Shown: in pieces, positions 23,801-36,702 of the stretch
Numbering within the stretch: position 1 is the stretch's first letter
How the letters are laid out: the number at the start of each line of letters is the position of its first letter
Assembly (NCBI GenBank): GCA_033220425.1
Contig: CM065646.1
Span: 2,549,501 to 2,613,500, forward strand
DNA length: 64,000 nt
Direction of reading: 5' to 3'
DNA from: Lepraria neglecta
Lineage: Eukaryota > Ascomycota > Lecanoromycetes > Lecanorales > Stereocaulaceae
Translations under genes and position numbers: made by a program
The notes under the pieces: generated by a model
What the model saw: the letters and a program-made list of their open reading frames with translations, nothing else
Told to the model about the DNA's origin: nothing
Databases searched by the model: none

Positions 23801-26292
23801 ATAGAAGCTTGCCAAATTCGACAATGTAGAAGATGACGGTTGCGTTGAGCAGGAAGATGAGTAAACACAGGATCAGCTTCTCTCTCCAGGCGAATCTAAC
23901 ATCTGGTCGCTTCATCCGACCAATGTAACGTAGCGTGAACGAGGGTATCCAGAATGTCAATGCCCAGACGAACACAACCCAAAGTCGACGAGACTTGGAG
24001 ACCGGCTCAGAAGTGATAGACTTCGGATCAGCCAGTTCGGGATCCAGGCCGCCGGTGAATTGGCCAATCTCATCGTCGTAATAGGTGTACTGTCCCCTCT
24101 TGTCATCGCCCTTAGCGCCGAGACCATAATCACCAGGCCTAGTGTTAATAGTCCGCGACATAGTTGGAGCAATGGACTTGGCTGCACCCTGACCCAGTGT
24201 TGCCATACTCTGCTGGCGCTGTAATAGGTTATCTCGGCTGCCATACTCTTCGCCCATTGGGGGAAAGAATCCACTTCCATTAGGATCAGGTGTGGCAGCG
24301 GAAAAGCCAGTTTCCATTCCTCCACTACCCATCATCCCGTAGGGGGATTGAGCGTAGGCAGGCATTTCAGCGGGTTTGAGATCCAGCATGCTTTCTGCCT
24401 CCCACCAAGCTGCCTCGCGAATCCAGACACGTTCATTTCCTATGACCACCTCTCCATTACTCCAGCCCCGTTCAAGGATCCAGCTTTCGACTCCATCGCG
24501 ACCTTCATGGCAACCAAGTCGCGAGTATCGAGTGCAGAACTCGTCGATATCAAAGTCAGCAGTAAAATCTAAACTCTTGTTGCGGTAATTCGCCCATTCC
24601 GGAAGTCTCCATGTTCGAAGCTGTTTAGAAACAGTCCCGGCGGACCAGGCAGAAGTAGTAGAAGCTAGAGTTCCAAGGCTAGCGAGTGGTTCATCCGTGG
24701 GGTGCAGAGCCAGATGGTACCAAACTCTACTGCTGCCGAGCACAGCTGGAAGATCCATTCTGCTGTTCATAGCAACTCTGATGCCTTGACCTTCCACTGG
24801 GTATAAGATCTTTCTCAGGAAGCCACCGTCTTCTACTTCTGCACCGACCTTTTCTAAAGCCTCTTCTCGACGTTCCCGCTCCAATGCTCGGTCCCTAGCG
24901 ACTGGTCCAGTGGTAACGCCCACATCCGCTGCAACATCTGAGACTGCATTCTGCATGTCTTTGACAATGGAGGAACCTGGGACAGGCACTTCGATGCCAT
25001 CTTCTTTCATCTCAGCGTTGATGCCTAGATTGTCATCGAAAATTCCGCGAAGCGCAACTGCTTTCCCAAGTTCTTGTCCTGGTACTTCTACCACAGTGAT
25101 ATTGACCGTGTCACCATCGTCTTCATCCGTCCTCGGGGTTCGGGCGCCAACTCTGCCACTGCCACTGCCACTTTCACTTGACTCGTCCCCGTCCTTGATC
25201 CGTTGTAATTCTGCAGATATGGCGTTGTTAGCTTTCATCAAAACCCAGTCGACCAAAGCTTCATAGATTCCTGCAATCAGCACCTCGCGCTCATCCGTGC
25301 TACATCTTTGCATAAGGACCTCGGGTTCAAGCCCAAGAAGGCCGCCAACGTCTTCGCATATTTCTTCGAGATCTTCTTGGTCAATGAGAAGACCAACAGT
25401 GTCACCAAGCTTGAGGAGTCCAGCAAGGGTGGAAATCAAATTTCGGTGCGCTGACCCTTTGATACCAATCTCCTTCAATGAAGACCGAAAGTCTTCGGCC
25501 GAAGCCGTGTCATCGGCTGTAGGGAGGTAATGTGGCGGCTCGTAGGTCTGTGATCGGTTGAGCAGCGAATATGCCGAGGGGTGTCTCAAGCTTAGGAATT
25601 CTCTCTCCGCCGGCGTCGACGCGGATGTAAGAAGATAGTAGAACACGTCGAATGCTCGATAGCCTGGGTCTTGGGGTATGCTGAGTAGGCCTTTGGAAAT
25701 ATCGATGCCCGACTGGGAGATTGCTAGAGATGCAGCACTAATGTTTCCCGCAAGAGTGAGACTGAAAGTAGCAGCAAATGCAGAATGCCTTGGAGTCGCA
25801 GGGTTGTATGGCGTCACGCAGTACGTGAAAGGTTTCAGAGCGGCAAGAGCGGTGTGTAGGGACGACGGTAATGCGAGTGGAAGGGCAGATATGAAGGGCG
25901 AGAGGAGGGAGGGAGTTGAGTGATGCAAGGACCTATTAGAAGAATGATTAGCACACACAATAGCTGTAAATAGATATTTACGAATCTTACCCTAAGACGA
26001 TGCAGCCATCTTCAGCTCGCCGTCGAGCATGTTCCCATGCTTGGCTTGCAAGCTCAGTGTCCACTGTGCCTCCTTGCTGACCGCCGACGCTGGGATTTGC
26101 AGCGGTAAGCCAGGTATTGACGACTAAACTTGTACTCGCATCGAGGCGGTAAGGGCGCGCAGAGGCATAGCTGGTGTGTAGTGCATTGAGCAATGTAGTT
26201 GTTGACACCTGAGTCGATTGCCTTTCGGCAGGACGGACACCGGTAGGGGTTGAAGCTCCTGAATAGGTTGACAAGCGATTGGGGGTTGCCAT
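20841..26292 (-). CDS. csmB: Class VII chitin synthase with degenerate myosin-motor-like domain
   Basis: Three exons (26292-25991, 25932-22255, 22200-20841) encode 1779 residues. The first ~780 residues are related to the myosin head of class V enzymes ([37 protein letters not shown]), but no GESGSGKT P-loop or DFPGF switch II is present. This is the hallmark of class VII. Membrane segments, a cytochrome b5-like domain ([20 protein letters not shown]) and the GT2 chitin synthase domain follow. That domain has [36 protein letters not shown] and, at about residue 1409, QRRRW. A C-terminal DEK-like tail reads [20 protein letters not shown]. The enzyme makes chitin from UDP-GlcNAc at the plasma membrane and is needed for hyphal wall integrity in relatives. 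It is head-to-head with the class V gene. The symbol follows the Aspergillus name. Confidence 0.93.
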
Positions 26293-27532
26293 GGCGTCTA
26301 TCTCTCCAGATATGCTCCTATGTTCTCCCCTACGAGGGGCTCCGTATGATCACTGCCAGATCGGGCAACGGAGCAGGCGTATATGTAAAGATGCTCAGCA
26401 GATGGATTCGGCTGTAGAGATTGGCGTTTGTAATCGTCCTTCTTCAATTCAAGGAGATGTTGACAGGGTTGGTTCGTAGGAGCAACACGAAGAAAAACAC
26501 GCAATGTAGCGAAGGAAAGCGAGTGACGGTGTGCAAAATTGAAACGAGTGTGTTCTCTTGGGTGACAATTAGATGGACTGCTTCGTTTCTTCGCAGCAAT
26601 TGTCGTAGTAGACAGGCGTTGTCGCCGTGTGGATGTTGTCTACAGAAATCTCCTCAGGGCTAAACAACAGGCTAGATCTTAGGCTGAGCCCCTGCCGCCA
26701 CAGGTACCAAAATAGCAGCGTCCGGGTATCCGTCCTCGTATTTGATCTTTTCGACACACCTCATGAACTCATGATGGGGAAACAGGTGGTCATCGAAAGT
26801 CTATTGCTACTAGCCAATGCAAATGGCCGTTCCATACCGTTACGACTCGTCTATTCTGAAGACTTTTGAAGCGTTCTCCAGGGTCTTTTCGAAGTGTTTA
26901 CTTTATGCAGGGTTAGGGAGGAGATCTGCGCTACCTCTTAGCGCCCGCGTGGTTCTCCCAGCGATTTTGTAAACACTTGGCTGTGGGCGAACAAGGACGA
27001 AAGAAATCTTAGATGGTGGTGTTGGATAACAATGATGACGACTCATCATCAGGCCCATAGTACTCATATGGAACATTGAGTAGGGAGGTAGGATCAAGTA
27101 GAGTGGATACCATTAGGGCTGTGGCAAGAGGCACCTCGTAAAAAAGATCGCGTACCCGAGGCGAAACTAAAGTTGGAATCTCAGCCTAGCAACGCAGACC
27201 TTTACTCTTCATCCCATCAGCGAGCGGTGCATTACCCACCCAAATCGCTTCACGTCTTTTCAATTCACTGCAACGACTTTCGTTTTGACTGCTTGTATTC
27301 TGTTCCCACTGGGAGTGCCTTTCCTTCGTTTGAGATATACACGTTGCAGGCGCCCCCTGCTCCTGGCCACCCATCGAGCCTCCAACCCAAGGCTACTTGC
27401 TTCATACTCGGACTCCAAAGAGAATTCCACGAGTAGGAGGACTTGGGTACGGGGCGTCTACTTCCATCGCTAGCCAGGCCGCTTGTTGCTTCTACATCGT
27501 CTTGACTGAGGAGCCCCTGTCGAGCCGCCATC
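26293..27532. promoter_or_regulatory. Shared intergenic region of the chitin synthase pair
   Basis: 1,240 bp separate the two divergent start codons. No ORF in it has coding support. The arrangement, conserved in filamentous ascomycetes, suggests co-regulation from a bidirectional promoter. I could not assign individual factor sites. Confidence 0.55.
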
Positions 27533-30500
27533 ATGGCGCTACATTCGCTCAATGGATCAACCCCATCACACGCACAGCCGTCTCTACCTGCACTCCCTGC
27601 TCATTTACAGTCAGATACGCATTTGACAGCGCATCTCGCCAGTCGGTACGGACTTCTTTTCCTATCTATGGCATCTGTCCGATTGCTAATCCTATCTGAA
27701 GCTTCCATGTCTCTCTACCAATATCAAGATTGTCGTCTCAAGCCTTAATATCACTCAACACATACACTTCGTCAGCAAAAGGCCCAGATGGCGGTAAAGT
27801 GGGTAGTGCTATGGGGGAGGCCGAAGACTTGGCTGGAAGAGCTTGGTCAAGACTGGGAGGCCGCGGCGAGAATCAGGCTGTGGTTTTCCTGTGAGCAGCG
27901 CACGGCTTCGCAATCTCTATATGGGAGCAATGCTAATTGGAATATCTGTCTAGCGGAGAATCTGGCTCTGGAAAGACAACCATACGCTCTCATCTGCTCT
28001 CTTCAATCCTCTCCTTCTCTTCAACGCCACTATCCACCAAACTATCTCTTGCCGCCTTCGTCTTTGATACCCTCACTACCACGAAATCCCTCACAACGCC
28101 AACTGCTTCAAAGGCAGGCCTCTTCTACGAATTGCAATATGACGCTTCATCCACGATGAACCCCACCCTGATCGGAGGTAAATTACTGGATCACCGATTA
28201 GAGCGAAGCAGAATAGCATGTGTCCCAACTGGCGAGCGAAGCTTCCACATACTATACTACCTGTTGGCTGGGACAAGCACTGCAGAGAGAGCACATCTTG
28301 GTTTGGACAATGCCGGTCTCGTGGCTGACAGCGGAGTGTCTCCGGGCAACAGACTGTCTGGAACTATTGGTCACAAGAGATGGAGATATTTGGGACATCC
28401 TACGCAGCTCAAGGTCGGAATTAACGACGCAGAAGGGTTCCAGCATTTCAAGACGGCATTGCGAAAGCTCGAATTTCCCAAGAGCGACATAGCTGAGATC
28501 TGTCAGATACTTGCCAGCATCCTTCACATTGGCCAGCTCGAGTTCACTACCAGCCAATCCACAATGCCTGCGGCTGATGACAGCGGTGGATACTCCCACG
28601 AAGGTGGGGAGACCGTGACCACGGTCAAGAATAGAGAGGTCTTGGGTATCGTTGCTGCTTTCCTTGGACTGAGCACGCAAGATCTTGAGACGAGTCTTGG
28701 CTACAAGACAAAGACTATACATCGGGAACGAGTCACGGTCATGCTTGACCCTAAAGGTGCCCGCGATAATGCGGACGAATTGGCACGGACTCTGTATTCC
28801 CTCCTGGTGGCCTATGTCATTGAGCAGATAAATCAGAGGACTTGCGCTGTGGAAGAGTCTGTTGCAAACACCATCTCCATCATTGACTTTCCCGGCTTCG
28901 CCCAATCGGCTTCGACAGGATCGACCCTAGACCAATTGCTCAATAATGCTGCGACGGAATCTTTATATAACTTTGCGTTACAGAGCTTCTTCGAACGCAA
29001 GGCTGATCTCATAGAAAGCGAAGAGGTCAGCGTCCCAGCGACTAGTTATTTCGACAACACCGATGCCGTTCGAGGCCTACTCAAGCATGGCAACGGGATC
29101 CTAAGTATACTCGATGATCAGACTCGACGTGGTCGATCAGACCTGCAGTTCCTGGACAGTCTTCGAAAACGTTTCGAGAACAAGAACCCCGCAATTACTG
29201 TGGGCAGCGCTACTGCTAAGATGCCTGGTAGCAATTTCGTCACTCACAATCCTGCTGCGTCCTTCACTGTGAGACATTTCGCTGGGGAGGTGGATTACCC
29301 AATCAATGGACTTGTCGAAGACAATGGAGAGATCATTCCAGGGGACCTGATGAATCTGATCAACTCTACCAAGAGCGACTTTGTCCGTGAACTATTCGGG
29401 CAAGAAGCACTGCATACTGTCATGCACCCGAATGAGAAAACCGCTATTATGCAGGCCCAAGTTAGCTCAAAGCCCTCGAGAATGCCAAGCATGGCTAGAA
29501 GAAAAGGCGAGCGACCAGGCAGACTTGCTGCGCGCTCTACAAGTGCCACTCACTCGAATGAAGACCTTGACACATCTACCGGAGACCTTCGCAAACCATC
29601 TGGGGAAGGACGCAAAGGCAATCCCCGCCTTGGCGGCGTTGACCAAGGTGCTTCTGGTCAATTCCTTTCATCGCTAGACAACATCACGAAATCAATCTCT
29701 TCTCCAGATACTAATTCTTACTTTGTTTTCTGCTTGAAGCCAAATGACCGTCGGATTGCCAACCAGTTCGACAGCAAGTGCGTCCGCACGCAGATTCAGA
29801 TGTTTGGGATTGCTGAAATCAGCCAACGCTTACGCAACGCAGACTTCAGTCTATTCTTGCCTTTCGGTGAGTTTCTTGGCCTTGCCGAAGCGAATGACAT
29901 TCTAGTAGGCAGCGAGAAAGAGAAAGCGGAAATGGTATTAAACGAGAAACGATGGCCGGGCAATGAAGCCCGTGTGGGCAGCACCGGGGTATTCCTTAGC
30001 GAGAGGTGCTGGGCAACCATCATAAAGTCCGGCGAGAAAAGCTTTATCGGAGGGCGCTTCTTTGATACAGATGTCAGCGACATTGGGGATGATGGATTGA
30101 CCCCAATGGAAGGCAATAATTTTGCAGATTCTCGAGTTAACCTCATGGCACCACATCACAACACCCCATCACCTGGAGCATTCATCTATGGAGACGAGAC
30201 TAAGCAAGGGGGCCACTTCAATGATCGAGGAATCGACGCTCGATCCGACGCTGGTGCCTCTGCGTTCAATTCTGGCGACATGTTCCGCAATCTAGAGACA
30301 AGGGAGCAGATGGCGGAGAAAGGCAACAAGAAGAACATGGAGGAGGTCGATACAGTGCCCGTATCTGGAAGCCGGAAGCGATGGCTGGCTGTCGTCTACC
30401 TCCTGACATTCTTCATACCGGATTTCCTTATCAAGTGGATTGGTCGAATGAAACGAAAGGACATTCGAATGGCATGGCGTGAGAAGTTGGCCATCAATCT

Positions 30501-33329
30501 TCTTATTTGGTTCAGTTGTGGCTTTGTCACTTTCTTCATCGTCATTTTCCCTCGGCTCATCTGTCCAACGCAACATGTCTTCTCAGCGGCAGAGCTCTCA
30601 AGCCACGACGGCAAGAATGGCCACGATTCCTACGTCGCGATCAGAGGAGAAGTCTTTAACTTGGGTGCATTCATTCCCACTCACTATCCCAACATAATCA
30701 AACCGCAAGCGCTCCAGAAGTACGCAGGCATTGACGCCACAGACCTTTTCCCCGTTCAAGTCTCGGCTCTTTGCAACGGTATGACTGGCAGTGTCGACGA
30801 CACTGTACAACTCAGCTATGCCCCAACGAATGTGTCAGGTTCAGCGACCGTGATCAGTGCTACGGACCCAAACGCAAAGTATCACGATTTTAGATTCTTC
30901 ACCAACGACTCGCGACCAGACTGGTTTTGGGAACAGCAACAGTCACTTCGAGCTCAGTTCAAAAAGGGTGACGTCGGTTACACCCCAAAGTATGTCAGCC
31001 AGCTAGCAACGAAGAAGCAATACTCCATTGCCACACTCTACGGCCGGGTCTATGACTTCACCGACTATGTCAAAGGTGGCCGTCGCCTGCAAGCCCCGCC
31101 TGGTGAATCGGTCCCATCTTCCGCCAATCCTGATTTCATGGACCCAGTGGTGGTGAACCTCTTCCAGATGAGCGCAGGCGGCGACGTGACCAAGAATTGG
31201 GAAGCTTTAAACATGCAACCAGCAGAAAAACAACGTATGATGGTTTGCCTCGAAAATCTCTTCTTTGTGGGGGCTACCGATACGCGAGACTCGGCTAAAT
31301 GCCTTTTCGCCCAGTATATTCTACTTGCCATTTCCATTCTCCTGGTCACGGTCATCGGCTTCAAGTTCTTTGCCGCATTGCAATTTGGAAAGAAAAATGT
31401 ACCAGAGAATCTCGACAAGTTCGTCATCTGTCAGGTACCTGCCTATACCGAAGACGAGGACTCTCTCCGGCGAGCCATTGATTCTGCAGCGAGGATGAAG
31501 TACGATGATAAACGCAAATTGCTGGTCATTGTCTGCGACGGTATGATTATTGGCCAAGGCAATGACAGACCTACCCCAAGAATCGTTCTAGACATTCTAG
31601 GTGTCAACGAAACAGTCGACCCCGAACCTCTGAGCTTCGAAAGCTTGGGAGAGGGTATGAAACAACATAATATGGGAAAGGTCTATTCTGGTCTTTACGA
31701 AGTTCAAGGTCATATCGTACCTTTCCTAGTCGTCGTCAAAATTGGGAAACCTTCAGAAGTTTCAAGACCGGGTAACCGAGGCAAGCGTGACTCACAGTTG
31801 GTTATCATGCGGTTCCTCAATCGTGTCCACTACAATCATCCTATGAGTCCCTTGGAGCTAGAGATGCATCATCAGATACGGAACATTATCGGGGTCAATC
31901 CGACATTCTACGAATTCATGCTTCAGATCGATGCGGACACCGTGGTGGCTCCTGACTCTGCTTCCCGCATGGTAGCTGCATTCCTGCATGATACGAGACT
32001 TATTGGAATATGCGGAGAAACCGCACTGTCGAACGCCAAATCATCCTTCACCACCATGATTCAGGTTTACGAGTACTACATATCGCACAACCTAACAAAG
32101 GCCTTCGAGAGCTTGTTCGGCTCCGTGACTTGTCTACCAGGTTGTTTCACCATGTATCGTATCCGGGCTGCAGAGACGGGAAAACCTCTATTTGTCAGCC
32201 GAGAGATCGTCGAAGCGTACTCCGAAATTCGAGTCGACACCCTCCACATGAAGAATCTTCTGCATTTGGGCGAGGATCGATTCCTGACTACGCTACTCCT
32301 CAAGCATCATCCAAAGTACAAGACCAAATACACCTTTAATGCTCATGCATGGACCATCGCACCCGACACCTGGTCAGTCTTCATGTCTCAGCGCCGCAGA
32401 TGGATTAATTCGACTGTGCACAATCTTGCGGAGCTCATTCCACTGCAACAGCTGTGCGGCTTCTGCTGTTTCAGCATGCGCTTTATTGTCTTCCTTGACC
32501 TGCTCAGCACCATTGTCCAGCCAGTCATAGTCGCCTATATCGTCTACTTGCTTGTTTTGGTCAGCCTGAACTCCAATGTGGTGCCCTTGACGGCTTTCGT
32601 GCTTCTGGGTGCCATATATGGTCTACAAGCCATTATCTTCATCCTACGGAGGAAATGGGAGATGATTGGCTGGATGATCCTCTATATACTGGCCATACCG
32701 ATCTTCTCACTCGGTCTGCCATTATATTCCTTCTGGCATATGGACGATTTCTCCTGGGGCAATACCCGAGTTGTGATGGGCGAAAAGGGCAAGCAAATCG
32801 TAATCTCGGATGAGGGCAAATTCGATCCCGCGTCGATCCCGCACAAGAAGTGGGAAGAGTATCAAGCTGAGCTTTGGGAAGCCCAAACGCAGCACGACGA
32901 TACCAGGTCAGAAATGTCTGGCTACTCCTATGGCACCAAATCGTATCATCCTGCGGCTTCCGACTATGGCCACCCGCCATCAAGGCCTATGTCGCAGATG
33001 GAGCTGCCAAGATATGGATCTCGCATGTCCCTTGCGCCGTCTGAGATGATGAAGAGAGGACATGAGGATCATATGGAGATGTCTGAATTCTCCGATTTGC
33101 CCAACGACGATGCGATCTTAGCTGAGATCCGAGAGATCCTGAAGACGGCAGATCTGATGTCTGTGACGAAGAAGAGCATCAAGACGGAGTTGGAGAGGAG
33201 ATTTGGTTGCAATTTGGACTCCAAGAGAGCGTATATTGGTTCGGGTGAGTACTCTCGATTTCACCGTTGTAAGACTCTAGTGCTAACAAAACAAAAGCCA
33301 CCGAAGTGATCTTATCGGGACAACTGTAG
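27533..33329 (+). CDS. csmA: Class V chitin synthase with myosin-motor-like domain
   Basis: Four exons (27533-27645, 27702-27890, 27954-33244, 33298-33329) encode 1874 residues. The splice joins restore the motor N-terminus and a complete P-loop GESGSGKT at residues 102-109, with switch II DFPGF at about 412. After the motor come membrane segments near [18 protein letters not shown], a cytochrome b5-like domain ([20 protein letters not shown]) and the catalytic GT2 domain. Its marks are [23 protein letters not shown] (D about 1427), [10 protein letters not shown] (E about 1541) and QRRRW (Q about 1580). More transmembrane helices and a DEK-type C-terminal domain ending [10 protein letters not shown] follow. 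The last 32 nt lie in a tiny fourth exon. The product is carried to hyphal tips and septa on secretory vesicles in relatives. All key residues appear intact. Confidence 0.95.
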
Positions 33330-33735
33330 ATGAATAGGGTAATTACCCGGACATTGTATGAAATTTCGGTTCTGCGAGCGGCAGCATTGGGTACGGAGCA
33401 GGATACCTTGGCATTTAATGGTTAGGCAATGGAGGATGAAAAGCGAAAGGTTATAATGGGCATTTAGGACGGTTGCATAAGGATCTCGGCGTCTTCGGAT
33501 CCGTCTATAATGGTATTCGTCATAGATAACAACAGCAATCAAAATCACGCCTTCGTAATTCTTCCTGCAAGCGACTCTACTTAGATTAATCCCCACATCT
33601 CCCCCCATGCGCCGTAGCTCATCCCTCATTCTTCCGCGAACTCTGCTCAGCAGAGTCCCCCCACTATTGAACCCTCTGCCTGGCCAAATCCTTCCGGTTT
33701 CAACAGTTGTGAGGATCGTATCTCCCTCATCAACA
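33330..33735. other. Intergenic
   Basis: 3' flank of the class V gene and 5' flank of the zinc-ribbon gene. The plus frame is open upstream to an ATG at 33607, so the next protein could start there. A minus-strand frame (33743-33312) is a shadow. Confidence 0.4.
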
Positions 33736-34646
33736 ATGTCCACACGCCCATCTCGTAATACTCCCGCGCCCCCTCCAGCAGCTAACGCTCTCTATTGCCA
33801 TACTTGTGGGCGTATAATCTGTAAGTTTATCTTTCTCTCATAATCTTTGTCTCAGTGGCGATGTCTCTGCTATGTCATTTGATGACGCATGCTGCCCGCC
33901 GTTAAAAAAAACCCCTTCTACAAACACGTTTATTGAAAAGAGAAATTCGAACGTTAGCTATGAAAAAGCTACAAAGCATCTTCAGCAACTGTTTTTAATC
34001 TGGTTTTGTAATCTTTCATACCCTCGTTTAATGTCCACAGCAATCTGACGCCCTTCGCTATTTAGCAGCCCGTAAATCCCACAAAAGGCAGCCCACGCCG
34101 CAAAAATACTGCTCTGACCGCTGCAGGCGGGAGAAACCAAGACTCACAGCTGCAGGTACGGAAGCGAAGATCGAGCAGACTTTTGTACGTTTACTGGGAG
34201 ATGGGAAGCAGAAGAGGATTGTGGGGTGTGAGGAGGTGGAGAGGGAAGTGTTTGGGCGACGCGGAGAGGATGGAAGCGCGGATGACGGAGGAAGAATGGA
34301 GCCTGATAGAAGGCAGGATGATGAGGGAGAGCAGGGGGACTTGGACTCTGATGATGACTCTGATGAGGGTGGCGGTGTGCCACTTCCATCCGATGATGAT
34401 ACAACTACCGCTACGGATACTATTGGCAAACCAACTGGGAATCATGCCCCTTTAACATCTCAAGCACTGGGATTGAAAAAAGCTAGAGAAAGAGAAATGG
34501 TAAGGCAGGCTGCTAGGAGGGGTGTGGAGTTTGGGTTTAGGGTTGATGGAGCAGGGAGGAGAAGAAGAGTGGATTGTGTGCAAGGGGGTAGGGTCGTTGT
34601 AGCTAGTTTTGCTAAGGGGGAGTGGGCAGTCAGGTGGAAGGAGTAG
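33736..34646 (+). CDS. Hypothetical zinc-binding protein (CHTC..CSDRC)
   Basis: Exons 33736-33820 and 34066-34646, split by a 245 bp intron (GTAAGT..ATTTAG), encode 221 residues. Exon 1 ends with YCHTCGRII and exon 2 opens with SARKSHKRQPTPQKYCSDRC, so splicing brings together a C-x2-C and C-x3-C pair that could bind one zinc ion. The centre is acidic and disordered (DLDSDDDSDEGGG). The C-terminus is basic and conserved-looking (ALGLKKAREREMVRQAARRG; ASFAKGEWAVRWKE). The zinc pair together with the conserved ends supports a real gene. I know similar short fungal proteins only as uncharacterised. An upstream in-frame ATG at 33607 would add 43 residues. Confidence 0.7.
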
Positions 34647-36702
34647 AGGTATGAGATGGCGTTGGAAAGGGTGGCATTACATGTCTCGAGAGCGTCCTCG
34701 AGACGTTTACATCTTGCACAAGCAGATCATTGAGAACAGAACCTGACTTATTGAACAGGGGGTATTGTAAGTAGGTATGTAATTCTCTCGCATGATTGAT
34801 GTTCAACTGCAATCTACCTCTCTAGACATGATCACGAGAAATTTCTGCCCGTTCCGCTTCTAGCCTCGCGGGTGCGCAGCGGCTCTTTAAGGTGAGCCGG
34901 GGGTGAGCGGCCCTGGGCCGTGCCTGAGCAGTGCCTGAGCCGCGCCTGAGCCCAGGTGAGGTGTTCAACCCCACACGGGTTCACCCTTAGTCCAATGCCA
35001 ATCTGTTTGCCGGGCCACGGCAAGTCAGCTGTGGACGCAGCTCGAACGTCAATTGGTGGAGCCTCGGGTGATCTAACAGCGGTTCCCACATGTCAGGGTC
35101 TTCTCACCTCGGACCAAATCTACTTTCGTCCTTTATCGGTCGGCAGCAACATGATTTCAAAGATTCATACATCATGACTTTGCCATCCATAGCTTCTAAA
35201 TATCACATTTCTTTCTTGTCATTCAAAGGAAATACCAATGGCCCTCCTCTCAATCCCAAGCTTCGCTTTTCCGTCATCCACAACAACCAATTTGCCGAAG
35301 CCAAAAAGCCAATCCTCAGGCCACGCCACGTCCTGGGTTTGCTCTGTCACCAATCGGCTACCGTCAAAGAGCCCAAGGACACTAGCGATGATGTCTGCCA
35401 CACCTGATGGCATGGGTCCGGGCCCGTAGTAGGGAGAGATTGCGATACTAAGAAGAGGCCTGAGCTTTTAATACGCTAGACTGCCAGCCTCGGTCAGCCC
35501 AGGTGAAAACTCCCCGCAAACACATCCAATGGGTCAACATTATTAGGAGAGCCAAGAGATTCCCATCCCGTTCCGCTCAGAATTTCTCCGCATGTCAGCT
35601 TTCTCGTAAGCCTTCTTCGAGATTGTCTTTCGCTCCCTACGGATTGTGGCATTCCAGCCATACTTTGACAGCGGTTCCTACTAAATTGTCACTGTTATAT
35701 ATCGGTAGCGCTGGGCGATTGAAAGTAAGTCAGCACACCTCGTTGGCAGCAAGGAATGAAAGCGCTGACTATAACAGTCCAACCACGGCAACAACAGACG
35801 CAGGCGAGACACTGCCCAAGACCTAAAAACTAAAAAAGAATAAACACAATTGGTAAAGAACATGAATCACTAGACCTTGAAAGATAGAGACTCTCCTTCT
35901 CGATCCAACCCGCCTCCCGTCAACTTTCTACAGTATCGATTATGCCAAGACGGCGACCACCTCCGATCCTATATAGGGCTTCGTTGCCTCCGAACCCATG
36001 GGTCCGCCGCTCGGTGAGCTCGAATCTCTCCGCTCAGCCCACCTCTTCTATGCTAGCTAGGCACGGGTCCCGAGCCGTTTCATTTCTATGTTCGCCGACG
36101 AGCGTCACTGCCTGCCTACTGGTACCTAGAATCTAGAATCTTTCTAGTGTCGTATCTCACATAGTATATTGTAACCAATGGCCATTTTTTTATAGTTTTT
36201 AGACAATGCATAGAATACCCTTTGGCCATCGGAACATCCATATAAAGAGTCTAGTAGTCCTGAAAAACATTGTTTTTTTCCTGCGACACGTTCTCTCGTT
36301 GTGCTAGGTTTAACTTAAAATTGAGCAGGAAAGGGAATAAGAAGCCCTCCCCGCCCAAATTTCGTCTTAGGAGTGATGAATCGCGGTAGAGTGGAGATGA
36401 GCTCAAGCTATTAGGTCACAGAAGCACACATTTCTAATCCATCATGTACAGAGACTCAAGCTACCGTGCTCTAGAAGGCTCCACTACGTAGAAGCGCGCA
36501 TTTATGGTCCTTCATTGTACAAGTGAGTCAACATCACCTGCTGATATGGGTAAAGTAGATCAAAGAATATTGCTAATCAGCAAGCGTCGGATGTAGAAGT
36601 AGTGAGTTCCACGCAGACATTTTCAGCACTATATCGCATGATTCTAGGAGACTGATTATAGGTCTCCTTCACACTTGTCGCTTAGATATAAAACTGAACA
36701 TT
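34647..36702. other. Gene-poor stretch
   Basis: No supported gene in 2.06 kb. It contains the GC-rich 11 bp repeat at 34919-34952. A 64-codon minus frame (35413-35219) reads plausibly (GLFDGSRLVTEQTQDVAWPE) but is isolated and short. The segment from 36.1 kb on is AT-rich and leads into the orphan gene's 3' side. Confidence 0.4.
34919..34952. repeat. GC-rich 11 bp repeat, three units
   Basis: TGCCTGAGC recurs at 34921, 34932 and, as CGCCTGAGC, at 34943, with an 11 bp period inside a GC-rich patch (34861-34980). The patch differs from the AT-rich surroundings. Confidence 0.7.

Noticed and set aside
33312-33743. 143-codon minus-strand ORF
   Set aside because: Runs through the 3' flank of the class V chitin synthase and antisense to the next gene's leader; no domain.
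34191-34445. Overlapping frames antisense and alternate to the zinc-pair protein
   Set aside because: Shadows of the acidic repeat-like codons in the real frame.
35219-35413. 64-codon minus ORF reading GLFDGSRLVTEQTQDVAW
   Set aside because: Looks protein-like but is short and isolated, with no splice partners found.
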